DNA from: Nitrospira_E sp052156535
Lineage (GTDB): Bacteria > Nitrospirota > Nitrospiria > Nitrospirales > UBA8639
Assembly: GCF_052156535.1 (NCBI RefSeq)
Contig: NZ_JBQKUP010000030.1
Coordinates: 5,274-69,273, forward strand
Direction of reading: 5' to 3'
Length of the DNA: 64,000 nt
Shown: positions 24,316 through 33,216 of the stretch, piece after piece
Layout of the letters: every line of letters begins with the position of its first letter
How positions within the stretch are numbered: the stretch's first letter is position 1
Program-made: the position numbers and the translations under genes
The notes under the pieces: generated by a model
What the model saw: only the letters and a program-made list of their open reading frames with translations
Database searches by the model: none
Told to the model about the DNA's origin: nothing

Positions 24316-25983
24316 TCATAAGACCACCGGTTCACGATAGGTGCCGAAGACTTCCTTTAAGGCTGAACACATTTCTCCCAATGTGGCCCTGGCTTTGACG
24401 GCGTGCATCAGGTGTGGCAACAGATTCTCACCGGATTGTGCGAACCATTGAATTTCATGAAGCGCTTCAGCCACTTTCTTGGGATCCCGGTTGGCGCGAA
24501 ATGAGCGTAAGCGTTCCCTCTGATACTGTTCGACTTCCTTCCCGATTCGCAGGGTGGGTATGGTGTACTGCTCCGACTCAACGTACTCATTGACCCCGAC
24601 GATGATGCGTTCTTTCCTGTCGATTCCCTCCTGGTAGTGCTGGGACGCTTCCAGAATCTCTCGTTGTGGGAAACCTCGTTCGATGGCGGCCAACATGCCT
24701 CCCATGTCATCCAGCCTGCGAAAGTATTCGCGGGCACCTTCTTCCATACGGTTGGTGAGGTGTTCAATAAAGTAGGAACCGGCCAAAGGATCAACCGTGT
24801 TAGTGACCCCGCTTTCATGAGCAATGATCTGTTGGGTGCGTAACGCCAGCGTCACCGCCTCCTGAGTGGGCAGAGACAGCGTCTCATCCATGGAATTGGT
24901 ATGCAGTGATTGCGTGCCGCCGAGCACGGCTGCCAGAGCCTGAAGGGTGGTCCGCACCACATTGTTCATGGGTTGTTGCGCCATGAGGGAACACCCTGCT
25001 GTCTGGGCATGGCAGCGGAGCTGGAGCGAGCGTGGATTGTTGGGGTGGTATCGGTCTTTCATTTCCTGCGCCCACACGCGTCGTGCCGCTCGAAACTTGG
25101 CAATTTCCTCAAAAAATTCGTTATGCGAATTAAAGAAAAAGGACAGTTGCGGGGCAAAGGCGTCAATCGGCAATCCCGCCTGAACGGCGGCTTCGACATA
25201 GGTCAGCCCGTCATACAGGGTAAAGGCCAGTTCCTGCACGGCGGTGGATCCTGCTTCCCGGATATGATATCCGCTAATGCTGATGGGATGCCATTTCGGC
25301 ACGTGTACACTGCAGTAGCCGATGGTGTCCGTAATCAACCGCATGTGGGGTGCAGGGGGGAACAACCATTCTTTTTGTGCGATATATTCTTTGAGAATAT
25401 CGTTTTGAAGGGTGCCATTGAGCCGATTCAGCGGGATGCCTTGCTGTTCAGCCAGAGTGAGATACATGGCGAATATCACGGCGGCCGGACCATTGATAGT
25501 CATGGAGACCGATACCCGATCCAAAGGGATTCCTTCGAAGAGTGTGGCCATATCTTCCAGTGACGAAATTGCGACCCCACAATAGCCTACCTCCCCAAGA
25601 GCCTGCTGATCATCTGAATCCAGGCCCATGAGGGTTGGCATATCAAACGCGACGCTCAGACCGGTTTGTCCCTGATCCAGGAGATATTTGAAACGGGCGT
25701 TGGTGTCATGAGCCGTCCCGAACCCTGCGAATTGCCGCATCGTCCATAGCCGACTGCGGTACATCGTCGGATGAATCCCACGTGTGTAAGGAAAGTCTCC
25801 AGGATGCCCGAGGTCACGTTCAGGATCCCAATCTCTGAGGTCTTCCTGCGTATATTGTTCGGCAATCGGCAGTCCGGACAAGGACGTACAGGGCGTCTTC
25901 CGGTCCTGAGGATAATGAGAGGCCGGACGTTCTTCAGCCGAACCCTTCTGATGGACCACCGGTGAATCGTGAGCAATCTTCAT
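24316..25983 (-). CDS. Acyl-CoA mutase large subunit, isobutyryl-CoA mutase type
   Basis: A 555-residue B12-dependent mutase (methylmalonyl-CoA mutase family), TIM-barrel part only. TMRQFAGFGTAHDTN and QNDILKEYIAQKEW place Phe85 and Gln203, 118 residues apart, at the positions of Tyr89 and Arg207 of methylmalonyl-CoA mutase. Phe and Gln are the pair known from isobutyryl-CoA mutase, where no substrate carboxylate must be held; 2-hydroxyisobutyryl-CoA mutase has Ile at the first site. SISISGYHIREAGSTAVQEL and TQSLHTNSMDE are also of that branch. The start at 25983 has AGGA 9 bases upstream; the open frame to 26133 looks non-coding. It would convert isobutyryl-CoA to n-butyryl-CoA. Confidence 0.85.
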   Translation of the reverse strand: MKIAHDSPVVHQKGSAEERPASHYPQDRKTPCTSLSGLPIAEQYTQEDLRDWDPERDLGHPGDFPYTRGIHPTMYRSRLWTMRQFAGFGTAHDTNARFKYLLDQGQTGLSVAFDMPTLMGLDSDDQQALGEVGYCGVAISSLEDMATLFEGIPLDRVSVSMTINGPAAVIFAMYLTLAEQQGIPLNRLNGTLQNDILKEYIAQKEWLFPPAPHMRLITDTIGYCSVHVPKWHPISISGYHIREAGSTAVQELAFTLYDGLTYVEAAVQAGLPIDAFAPQLSFFFNSHNEFFEEIAKFRAARRVWAQEMKDRYHPNNPRSLQLRCHAQTAGCSLMAQQPMNNVVRTTLQALAAVLGGTQSLHTNSMDETLSLPTQEAVTLALRTQQIIAHESGVTNTVDPLAGSYFIEHLTNRMEEGAREYFRRLDDMGGMLAAIERGFPQREILEASQHYQEGIDRKERIIVGVNEYVESEQYTIPTLRIGKEVEQYQRERLRSFRANRDPKKVAEALHEIQWFAQSGENLLPHLMHAVKARATLGEMCSALKEVFGTYREPVVL

Positions 25984-26006
25984 GGCGTCATATCCTGACA
26001 AGGGGG

Positions 26007-26870
26007 TCAAGGTTGATAGGTGTAAAATCCTCTTCCTGACTTTCGACCCAACCAACCCGCCTCGACATATTTTCGAAGAAGCGGACACGGGCGAAACTTT
26101 TGATCGCCGAATTCTTGATATAAAATTTCGCAAATGTTGAGCACGGTATCCAGACCGATCCGATCGGCTAAGGCCAGTGGCCCTACGGGGTGGTTGGTGC
26201 CATGGGTCATGGCCTTGTCGATCATGTCGGCGGTCGCGATGCCTTCGGCTAAGGCAAAAATGGCTTCATTGACCATCGGCATGAGCAGGCGATTGACAAT
26301 GAAACCCGGAGAATCTTTGGATTCCACCACAACTTTTCCCATGCGGTCGGCAAGTCCGGCGAGAAGCGAGATGGTCTCATCGCTGGTTCGCAAACCTCGA
26401 ATGAGTTCGACCAATTTCATGACCGGGACCGGATTCATAAAATGCATGCCGGCTACCTGAGCATCCCGCTCTGACATGGCCCCTAATTTTGTGATGGATA
26501 TCGAGGAGGTATTGCTGGCCAGGATCACCTCCGGTTTGCAGATTGCGCCAAGCTCTTGGAACAGCTCGCATTTCATTTCAAAATTTTCGGGGGCGGCTTC
26601 CAGGATCAGGTGACGATCAGTCATGTCTGCGAGGGATTGGGTGGTCCGGATTCGTTTAATGGCCGCTTCGCCCTCCGAAGCCGGGATGATGGCCTCCTGA
26701 ATTTGTTTGTCGAAACCCTTGTGAATGCGTTCAAGAGCGGCTTCCAGAGATGCGGTGTGAATATCGTAGAGGAAGACCTCACAGCCTGCGAGCGCAGATA
26801 CGCACGCAATGCCCGCACCCATTTGGCCGGCTCCTACGACACCAATGGTTTGTATGGCCTGTGATGGCAT
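26007..26870 (-). CDS. 3-hydroxybutyryl-CoA dehydrogenase
   Basis: A 287-residue NAD-dependent enzyme oxidising 3-hydroxyacyl-CoA to 3-oxoacyl-CoA. The Rossmann motif GVVGAGQMGAGIA starts at about residue 9; SNTSSISITKL, the catalytic His in GMHFMNPVPVMKLVE, and DSPGFIVNRLL with PLALADRIGLDTVL follow in the family order. Size matches the soluble butyryl-pathway enzymes (FadB2/Hbd). GGAGGAG precedes the ATG at about 8 bases. It lies 23 bases upstream of the mutase large subunit and after the thiolase, so it supplies the dehydrogenation step between crotonase and thiolase. Confidence 0.9.
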   Translation of the reverse strand: MPSQAIQTIGVVGAGQMGAGIACVSALAGCEVFLYDIHTASLEAALERIHKGFDKQIQEAIIPASEGEAAIKRIRTTQSLADMTDRHLILEAAPENFEMKCELFQELGAICKPEVILASNTSSISITKLGAMSERDAQVAGMHFMNPVPVMKLVELIRGLRTSDETISLLAGLADRMGKVVVESKDSPGFIVNRLLMPMVNEAIFALAEGIATADMIDKAMTHGTNHPVGPLALADRIGLDTVLNICEILYQEFGDQKFRPCPLLRKYVEAGWLGRKSGRGFYTYQP

Positions 26871-26926
26871 GTACGCATCTCCTCCAGTCCAAACCGAAAC
26901 GTGATCGGGGGCGTGAATACCATGTG

Positions 26927-28117
26927 CTAGGGCATGCGTTCGATCACGACAGCCAGGGCCTCGCCTCCACCAATACAGAGACTGGCAAGCCCCAAACGGC
27001 CACCTCTGGCTTCCAGTGCGTAGAGCAGGGTGGTCATCATCCGTCCGCCGGTAGCTCCGATAGGATGGCCAAGCGCCACGGCACCTCCGTTCACATTGAC
27101 TTTAGCCGGGTCCAGGTTGAGTTCCCGGTTAATTGCCAGAGACACCGAGCTAAAGGCTTCATTGATTTCAAAGAGATCAATCTGCTCGATGGTCAGACCT
27201 GTTTGCTTCAGAACTTTTTGGATAGCGTGAACCGGGGCGATGGTAAACCACTCGGGTGCTAATGCGGCGCCGGCATACCCGATGATTCGTGCCAACGGTT
27301 TGATGCCCTGGCGTTCGGCCTCTCTCTCTTCCATCAGGACAAGGGCTGCCGCACCGTCATTGCAGGATGGAGAATTGCCGACCGTTAACACGCCGTCTTC
27401 TTTGAACACCGGCTTCAAGCTGGCGAGTTTTTCGAGATTCACGCGATTCGGTTCTTCATCGTCGGTAACGAGAAGGGTATCACCTTTTTTTTGAGAAACT
27501 TCGACGGGAACAATTTCCTGTTTGAAGGCCCCGGTCGCGATGGCCATGCGGGCCCTGCGATAGCTTTCAATCGTAAAGTCATCAAGGGCCTTCCGGCTGA
27601 GTTGATACTTGGACGCACAGAGTTCCCCACCCTGACCCATATGAAAATCGTTATACACGTCCCAGAGGCCATCCTTGATCAGGCTATCGACCAGTTCCCC
27701 ATGGCCCAGCCGGTAGCCTTGTCTGGCCCTGGTCAGGAGGTAGGGGGCGCCGGTCATGCTTTCCATGCCTCCGGCAATCAGAATGCGGGCTTCTCCCAAT
27801 TTAATGGCCTGAGTGGCCATAATGATGGCCATAAGACTGGACCCGCAGACCTTGTTGATGGTGGTTGCGCCCACCGAGTCGGGCAGGCCGGCTCCAAGCG
27901 CGGCTTGCCTCGCGGGTGCCTGTCCGAGACCGGCAGCCAGCACGCAACCCATATAGACCTCGTCCACCAACGCCCCGGAAAGGTGAACGCGATGTAAGCT
28001 TTCGGCAATGGCCAGGCTTCCGAGTTTCGTCGCGGGAACCGGACTGAAGACGCCCTGAAAGCTTCCCATGGGAGTGCGGACCGCGCTCACAATGACCGCG
28101 TGTTTGGTCTCATTCAT
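26927..28117 (-). CDS. Acetyl-CoA C-acetyltransferase (thiolase)
   Basis: A 396-residue degradative or biosynthetic type II thiolase. The nucleophile Cys91 is in TINKVCGSSLMAI, the histidine in GGAVALGHPIGATGGR and the acid-base Cys381 in SLCIGGGEALAVV. It would split acetoacetyl-CoA into two acetyl-CoA (or act in reverse). The ATG overlaps the E2 stop by four bases, so it is coupled to the oxoacid dehydrogenase genes, and the 3-hydroxybutyryl-CoA dehydrogenase gene follows. It may also receive acetoacetate-derived CoA ester from the divergent homogentisate operon. Confidence 0.9.
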   Translation of the reverse strand: MNETKHAVIVSAVRTPMGSFQGVFSPVPATKLGSLAIAESLHRVHLSGALVDEVYMGCVLAAGLGQAPARQAALGAGLPDSVGATTINKVCGSSLMAIIMATQAIKLGEARILIAGGMESMTGAPYLLTRARQGYRLGHGELVDSLIKDGLWDVYNDFHMGQGGELCASKYQLSRKALDDFTIESYRRARMAIATGAFKQEIVPVEVSQKKGDTLLVTDDEEPNRVNLEKLASLKPVFKEDGVLTVGNSPSCNDGAAALVLMEEREAERQGIKPLARIIGYAGAALAPEWFTIAPVHAIQKVLKQTGLTIEQIDLFEINEAFSSVSLAINRELNLDPAKVNVNGGAVALGHPIGATGGRMMTTLLYALEARGGRLGLASLCIGGGEALAVVIERMP

Positions 28118-29295
28118 GAGGTGACCTCCCAGGACGGTTGTTCCAGGACAGATTTCACCATGAGCATAAATTGATCGGCTGTGGCTCCATCGATGACCCG
28201 ATGATCAAAGGCAAGGCTCAAGTAGGCCATGGGGCGAATTTCAATGGACTCGTTCACGACCACTGCTCGCCGCTGAACAGCGCCAACGCCAAGAATGGCG
28301 ATTTGCGGTTGGTTGATGATCGGGGTGCTGAAAAGGCTGCCGGTCCCTCCATGATTGGTGATGGTAAAGGTCCCTCCTTGGACTTCTTCGGGCTGGAGTT
28401 GTTTGCTTCGTGCCCGTTGAGACAGATCGGCGACTATTTGACCTAATTGTCGAAGATCTTTTTGATCGGCATGCTTGATAACGGGAACCAATAATCCTTC
28501 TTCTACGGCGACAGCTACACCGATATGCACGGGATGTTTGAGGACCAGACCTTTGGCAGACCAGGAGGAATTGAGAATCGGAAAGGCGTGAATCCCCTGT
28601 GTGACCGCTTTGATCACAAAAGGCAGATAGGTCAGATGCAGCTGCTGTCTGGTGGGTTCGACGGTTGTAAAGTCGGCTTCAAAGAACGTCACCACGTGGG
28701 CTGCGGTCTGTCGACTCTTGACCATGCGTTCCGCAATTGTTCGTCGCATGGAACTCAGGGGAATCACCTCTTCTTCAAGGGTAGGGGGCACTGATGTGGG
28801 CTGTCCCTTTAGCGAAACGCCGGACTCTTTTCCGGCCAGACCTTGTTTGTCCAGAAACTCCAGAATGTCCTTTTTAGTAATCCGTCCATTCATGCCGGTT
28901 CCAGTGATGCGGCTGAGGTCCACCTGGTGCTTGGCGGCAAGGTCTCGAACAGCCGGTGAAAGGAGGTCAGGGGATCCTGAGATCGTTGACTGGCCGTAAC
29001 CGGACGATACCGGTGAGTGAATTGTGCTTGTCGCGGAATCACCGTTTCCGGATTCGGAATGGTAATCGAGTCGCGCAAGAAGGGTGCCCACCGGGACCGT
29101 TTCCCCTTCCTGAATCAAAATCTCGGTTAAGGCTCCGGTCGCCGGGGAAGGAATATCCAATGCGACTTTATCGGTTTCCACCTCTAACAGGGATTCATCT
29201 TTTTTCACCTGGGCCCCCAGCGGAACGAGCCATTTCACGATGGTGCCTTCGGCAATGCTTTCACCTAACTGCGGCATGACGATGTCGGTGGCCAT
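28114..29295 (-). CDS. 2-oxoacid dehydrogenase E2 (dihydrolipoyl acyltransferase)
   Basis: A 393-residue E2. One lipoyl domain (1-75) carries Lys43 in VETDKVALD; a Ser/Gly-rich linker leads to a peripheral-subunit-binding domain (about 118-150, SPAVRDLAAKHQVDL then GTGMNGRITKKDI); the catalytic domain ends with FDHRVIDGATAD (about 360-370), holding the His and Asp of the acyltransferase. The ATG at 29295, with GGGGAG 8 bases upstream, gives a standard lipoyl N-terminus; the frame open to 29487 adds a non-homologous leader. It accepts acyl groups from E1 at 29315-31287. No E3 (lipoamide dehydrogenase) gene is nearby, so E3 is probably shared. Confidence 0.9.
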   Translation of the reverse strand: MATDIVMPQLGESIAEGTIVKWLVPLGAQVKKDESLLEVETDKVALDIPSPATGALTEILIQEGETVPVGTLLARLDYHSESGNGDSATSTIHSPVSSGYGQSTISGSPDLLSPAVRDLAAKHQVDLSRITGTGMNGRITKKDILEFLDKQGLAGKESGVSLKGQPTSVPPTLEEEVIPLSSMRRTIAERMVKSRQTAAHVVTFFEADFTTVEPTRQQLHLTYLPFVIKAVTQGIHAFPILNSSWSAKGLVLKHPVHIGVAVAVEEGLLVPVIKHADQKDLRQLGQIVADLSQRARSKQLQPEEVQGGTFTITNHGGTGSLFSTPIINQPQIAILGVGAVQRRAVVVNESIEIRPMAYLSLAFDHRVIDGATADQFMLMVKSVLEQPSWEVTS

Positions 29296-29314
29296 GAATT
29301 GCTCCCCTGTGTAA

Positions 29315-30307
29315 TCAATAGGCCGCCAATTGGCGGGCGGCGGTGATGACGTCATGAGCTTTCGGAAGAAAAAAGTCCTCAAGCGGGGGACTATAGGGCA
29401 CGGGAATATCGGGGGCTGCGATCCGCATAATCGGCGCATCAAGCGCGTTGAAACATTCTTCAGCCAGAATCGCGGCAATCTCACCACCGATTCCTCCGGT
29501 CTTCGTGTCTTCGTGGAGAATAATCACTTTGCCCGTTTTTCGAACCGAGTCTTTGACGGTGTCGGTATCAAGGGGGCTCAGGGTGCGAAGATCCACGACT
29601 TCCATGTCGATCCCTTCCTGATCCAAGGCCTCGGCTGCCTCTAATGCTACGTGGACCATGGCTCCATAGGTGATGACGGAGATCTCGCTTCCTGTCCGTT
29701 TGATCTCCGCCTCTCCGATCGGGACGATATACTCTTCAGCGGGAAGCCCCTCCTTCACGCGCCGGTACAGAAATTTATGTTCAAAATAAATGACGGGGTT
29801 ATGATCCCGGATCGCGGCCTTCAACAATCCTTTGGCGTCATAAGCCGTTGAGGGCGCCACCAGTTTCAACCCGGGGGTATGAAAGAACCAGGCTTCCGGA
29901 CACACGGAATGGAACGGCCCTCCATGAGTCCCTCCTCCGAAGGGTGCGCGGATGACCAGAGGCACCTCTGCTCCCCAGCGATAGTGATTCTTGGCGGCCA
30001 TCTCGGTAATTTGATCGAACGCACAGGAAATGAAATCCGCAAATTGCATTTCAACCACGGGTCTCATGCCCATCATTGCCGCTCCGATCGCGGCGCCGAC
30101 AATACCCGATTCCGCCAGAGGGGTGTCCAGCACTCTCCATTCACCATACTTATCCTGAAACCCTTCGGTGACACGAAAGGCCCCGCCGTACGGGCCGATA
30201 TCCTCTCCCATAAGGAAGACCCGTTCATCCTGGCCCATTTCTTCATCAAGGGCTTGCGAAATGGCTTCCAGATAGGTCACTTCATGTGCGATGGCGGATG
30301 TGGTCAT
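29315..30307 (-). CDS. 2-oxoacid dehydrogenase E1 beta subunit
   Basis: A 330-residue transketolase-type beta chain: TYLEAISQALDEEM, VFLMGEDIGPYGGAFRVT, DTPLAESGIVGAAIGAAMMG and PFGGGTHGGPFHS are the TPP-side segments, and the C-terminal domain (ISVITYGAMVHVALEAAEAL) closes the fold. Partner of the alpha subunit, whose stop overlaps its ATG by four bases. Sequence alone does not separate branched-chain from pyruvate dehydrogenase; the mutase in the same operon favours branched-chain 2-oxoacids such as the valine-derived 2-oxoisovalerate. Confidence 0.9.
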   Translation of the reverse strand: MTTSAIAHEVTYLEAISQALDEEMGQDERVFLMGEDIGPYGGAFRVTEGFQDKYGEWRVLDTPLAESGIVGAAIGAAMMGMRPVVEMQFADFISCAFDQITEMAAKNHYRWGAEVPLVIRAPFGGGTHGGPFHSVCPEAWFFHTPGLKLVAPSTAYDAKGLLKAAIRDHNPVIYFEHKFLYRRVKEGLPAEEYIVPIGEAEIKRTGSEISVITYGAMVHVALEAAEALDQEGIDMEVVDLRTLSPLDTDTVKDSVRKTGKVIILHEDTKTGGIGGEIAAILAEECFNALDAPIMRIAAPDIPVPYSPPLEDFFLPKAHDVITAARQLAAY

Positions 30308-31287
30308 ATCAGTACCTCCACGGGATTGGCCGCAAAAACGCCTTCCAACGCTTCTGAACCCTCCGGAAGAGGGCTTTGTTCCGCGAACTCCAAGGCGGAT
30401 TCAATTTCCTTTTCAACCCTCATATGAATTTCCTGGAATTCGGGTGGACCGGCATACCCCAATTCTTTCAGTCGACGTTCCGCCTTCAGAATAGGGTCTT
30501 TCTTCTTCCACTCCTCCAAGAGTGCTTGAGGCACATATTTGGCGGAATCATGTTCCGAATGCCCGTGCATACGCATGGTTTTGCATTCGATAAAGGTGGG
30601 ACCTCCTCCATCCCTGGCACGTTGAAAGGCCCGTTGTGCCGTCAGATAGACGGAGGCGACATCGTTTCCGTCCACAATTTCACCGGGTATGGCATAGGCT
30701 TTCGCCCGCTCGACGACATCTTTGATGGCCATCTGATGGTGAAGAGGGGTGGAGTAGGCGTACTGGTTGTTATTGCAAAAGAATACCACCGGCAGCCGGC
30801 GAACGGAGGCGAAGTTCAACGCTTCATGAAAATCTCCGCGACTGGTCCCTCCATCTCCTGTATTAGCGGCGACAATACGGGATTCACCACGGAGCTTAAA
30901 CGCCAGAGCCACTCCGGTCGCAACGGGAAGATTGTCAGCCAGATGACTGACAAAAGCGATGATGCCACGTTTCAGGTCGCCCATATGCACGTTGCCGTCC
31001 TTTCCTTTGGTGGGTCCGGTGCGCTTGCCAAGATATTGCGCTAAGACCTCACCCGGCGTAATGCCTCTGACTAAGAACGCGCCCATATCCCGGTGGAAGG
31101 GGGCGATAATGTCATCCGTCTGAAGGGCGGAAGCATAGCCCACCGAAATCGCCTCCATTCCATGGCTGGTGTATGCACCACCGACGATGCGACCTTGCCG
31201 GTACAGAGTGGTCACTCGTTCCTCCAACGCTCTGGTGAGTTTCAGGAAATAATAGAGGTGGAGAAATTCAGATTGTGAAATCTCCAT
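30304..31287 (-). CDS. 2-oxoacid dehydrogenase E1 alpha subunit
   Basis: A 327-residue TPP-binding alpha chain. NTGDGGTSRGDFHEALNFAS with VVFFCNNNQYAYSTP is the GDG-(x)n-NN cofactor motif; GKDGNVHMGD and MRMHGHSEHDSAKYVP supply the active-site and phosphorylation-loop regions. It decarboxylates the 2-oxoacid and passes the acyl group to the E2 lipoyl arm. The ATG at 31287 has AGGAGAG a few bases upstream and is chosen over 31311. It starts the E1-E2 cassette, 103 bases after the acyl-CoA ligase gene. Confidence 0.9.
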   Translation of the reverse strand: MEISQSEFLHLYYFLKLTRALEERVTTLYRQGRIVGGAYTSHGMEAISVGYASALQTDDIIAPFHRDMGAFLVRGITPGEVLAQYLGKRTGPTKGKDGNVHMGDLKRGIIAFVSHLADNLPVATGVALAFKLRGESRIVAANTGDGGTSRGDFHEALNFASVRRLPVVFFCNNNQYAYSTPLHHQMAIKDVVERAKAYAIPGEIVDGNDVASVYLTAQRAFQRARDGGGPTFIECKTMRMHGHSEHDSAKYVPQALLEEWKKKDPILKAERRLKELGYAGPPEFQEIHMRVEKEIESALEFAEQSPLPEGSEALEGVFAANPVEVLI

Positions 31288-31390
31288 AACACTCTCCTTT
31301 TGTCTAGACATGAATAGTTATCCTCTTGTTGGTCATTGGGTGTGGTATTGGTGATACGTCATGTCCCCCACTTATTCGATGACGACCTCC

Positions 31391-33130
31391 TCAAGCCGTC
31401 TGATGTTTTGTAGTTGAGCCGCGTTGCACAGAGCGGAATTGGACGTCGCGATAGCGTGCCAATGCCGGGCTCAACCTCGCCTTTAACTCCAAACGTTTGG
31501 GCTTCCCCGTTGTCGTATAGGGTACTTCCTGGCCGAACATGATGACCTTGGGACACTTGGCAAAGGGCAACGTCTTGCGACACCAGGTGACCATCTCATC
31601 TTCCGAAGGTTGCGGCATATGTTCTTTGACCACGAGGTATCCGGCAATTTCTTCTCCGTAGAAACGGTTTTCGAATGAAACGGCCATACCGAATTTGACG
31701 GAAGGGTGTCCTCTGAGTACTTCATCAATTTCCAGGGGTGATATATTCACACCCCCACGGATGATTAATTCCTTCAGACGCCCGGATATGAAAAAATACT
31801 GGCGATCAGCCTGATCACGAATGAAAAACCCCTCATCTCCCGACCGGAACCATCCCCACCGGAAACTTTCCTCATTCGCATCCGGTCGTTTCAAGTAACC
31901 TGAGCACACCGTTTGTCCGTGGATACAAATTTCCCCCTTTTCCATCTCGCCGGCCGGTTGTCCATGGGGATTGAGAATCGCCATGTCGTTGTGAGGAATG
32001 GCGAGGCCAATGGATGGATAGTCATAGTCGGTAAGCCAATGCCTGTGTTCCTGTTCGGAAAGATTAACGGGGAGAAAACTGGCATAGCACGTGGTTTCAG
32101 ATAGTCCGTACCCATGACGAACCGGAGCATGAAATTGATCCTCAAACCGTGACACTGTGTCCTTTAAGAGGGGGCCGGCACCGCAAATCAATCCACGAAA
32201 ATGGTCAAGCCGGTATTGCCGGTTATCCCGGCTTCCTTCCAGCAGGAACTCCAGAATAGTAGGGACCACACTCACGCAGGTCACCCCTTCTTCCTGGATT
32301 CGGTTCCAGAACGCGGACTGACGAAAACGCCGGTTCAGCACGGATCTGCCCTGTCCGTAAAATGGTGTGATGAGCGTGACAACAATTCCGTTTACATGAT
32401 GGATTGGCAGCACACACATGAGGCAATGACCTTTTTCCAATCCGTGCCATTGTGCAATGCCGTGGGCATCGACGAGAAGATTTTCGATCGTGAGCACAAC
32501 TCCTTTCGGCGGTCCCGTCGTTCCGGAGGTGTAAACAATCAATGCGTCATCCTGGAGAGCAGCTTGATCGAGAGATCCGTGGCTGTGTGATTGAGCCGGG
32601 CGAGGTTGACCCAACATGTCCATGAGCGGTGAGGTTCCATTCCCGAGAGAGACGAGATGCCGGAGGTGGGGCAGTCGATTCCGGATATCCTGGAGGGCTT
32701 CATATTCGGCTTCCCAACAAAAGGCCACACAGGCCTCTGAATGTTCCAGAATGTAGAAGCGACGGTCTTCAGATTCATCGATGTCAATCGGCACCACCAC
32801 GGCTCCCAGGACCCATGCGGCAAAATACATCACCACAGTAAAGTCATGATTAAACAGCAGGGTGGCAATGCGATCCCCCCATTGGATCCCCAGTTGCTCA
32901 CGCAGGAAGGTTACGGTTCGGTTGACGGCGTTTCCGAATTCCTCATAGGTATAGGTTCGAACCATTCCGGAATCGCCGTAATATGTTAAGTACACTTCTT
33001 TCATGAGTGCCGGATCGGCCACCCGCTGCTGAAAAAATTGTGTAAACGAAGAATAAGGGAATTTGAGGAGCGGGTATCCGTTCCGATGGGCCTCCTGAAT
33101 ATTGTTATTCATGGAAATGGTTTCAATCAT
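31391..33130 (-). CDS. AMP-forming acyl-CoA synthetase
   Basis: A 579-residue ANL-superfamily ligase. The P-loop reads VYTSGTTGPPKGVVLT (about 198-213), the A5 motif HGYGLSETTC, the ATP-binding YSGxLKR region at CSGYLKRPDAN, SGDEGFF with SGRLKELIIRGGVNISP, and the C-terminal catalytic Lys in TTGKPKRLEL. It activates a carboxylic acid to its CoA ester through an acyl-adenylate. Substrate is unknown: acetoacetate (from the divergent homogentisate operon), a fatty acid, or a product of the diiron protein upstream are candidates. GAGGG lies 9 bases before the ATG. Confidence 0.85.
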   Translation of the reverse strand: MIETISMNNNIQEAHRNGYPLLKFPYSSFTQFFQQRVADPALMKEVYLTYYGDSGMVRTYTYEEFGNAVNRTVTFLREQLGIQWGDRIATLLFNHDFTVVMYFAAWVLGAVVVPIDIDESEDRRFYILEHSEACVAFCWEAEYEALQDIRNRLPHLRHLVSLGNGTSPLMDMLGQPRPAQSHSHGSLDQAALQDDALIVYTSGTTGPPKGVVLTIENLLVDAHGIAQWHGLEKGHCLMCVLPIHHVNGIVVTLITPFYGQGRSVLNRRFRQSAFWNRIQEEGVTCVSVVPTILEFLLEGSRDNRQYRLDHFRGLICGAGPLLKDTVSRFEDQFHAPVRHGYGLSETTCYASFLPVNLSEQEHRHWLTDYDYPSIGLAIPHNDMAILNPHGQPAGEMEKGEICIHGQTVCSGYLKRPDANEESFRWGWFRSGDEGFFIRDQADRQYFFISGRLKELIIRGGVNISPLEIDEVLRGHPSVKFGMAVSFENRFYGEEIAGYLVVKEHMPQPSEDEMVTWCRKTLPFAKCPKVIMFGQEVPYTTTGKPKRLELKARLSPALARYRDVQFRSVQRGSTTKHQTA

Positions 33131-33216
33131 CTGTTTTACCCTCTAAGGACTTATTCTCGATTGAAGCATGAGGTCTCGAGCGCGATAGCCGTGCTCATCC
33201 TTAAGCTCGGGTTCTT

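Noticed and set aside
24316..25983. Annotation as true methylmalonyl-CoA mutase
   Set aside because: The Phe85/Gln203 pair replaces the Tyr/Arg that bind the methylmalonyl carboxylate.
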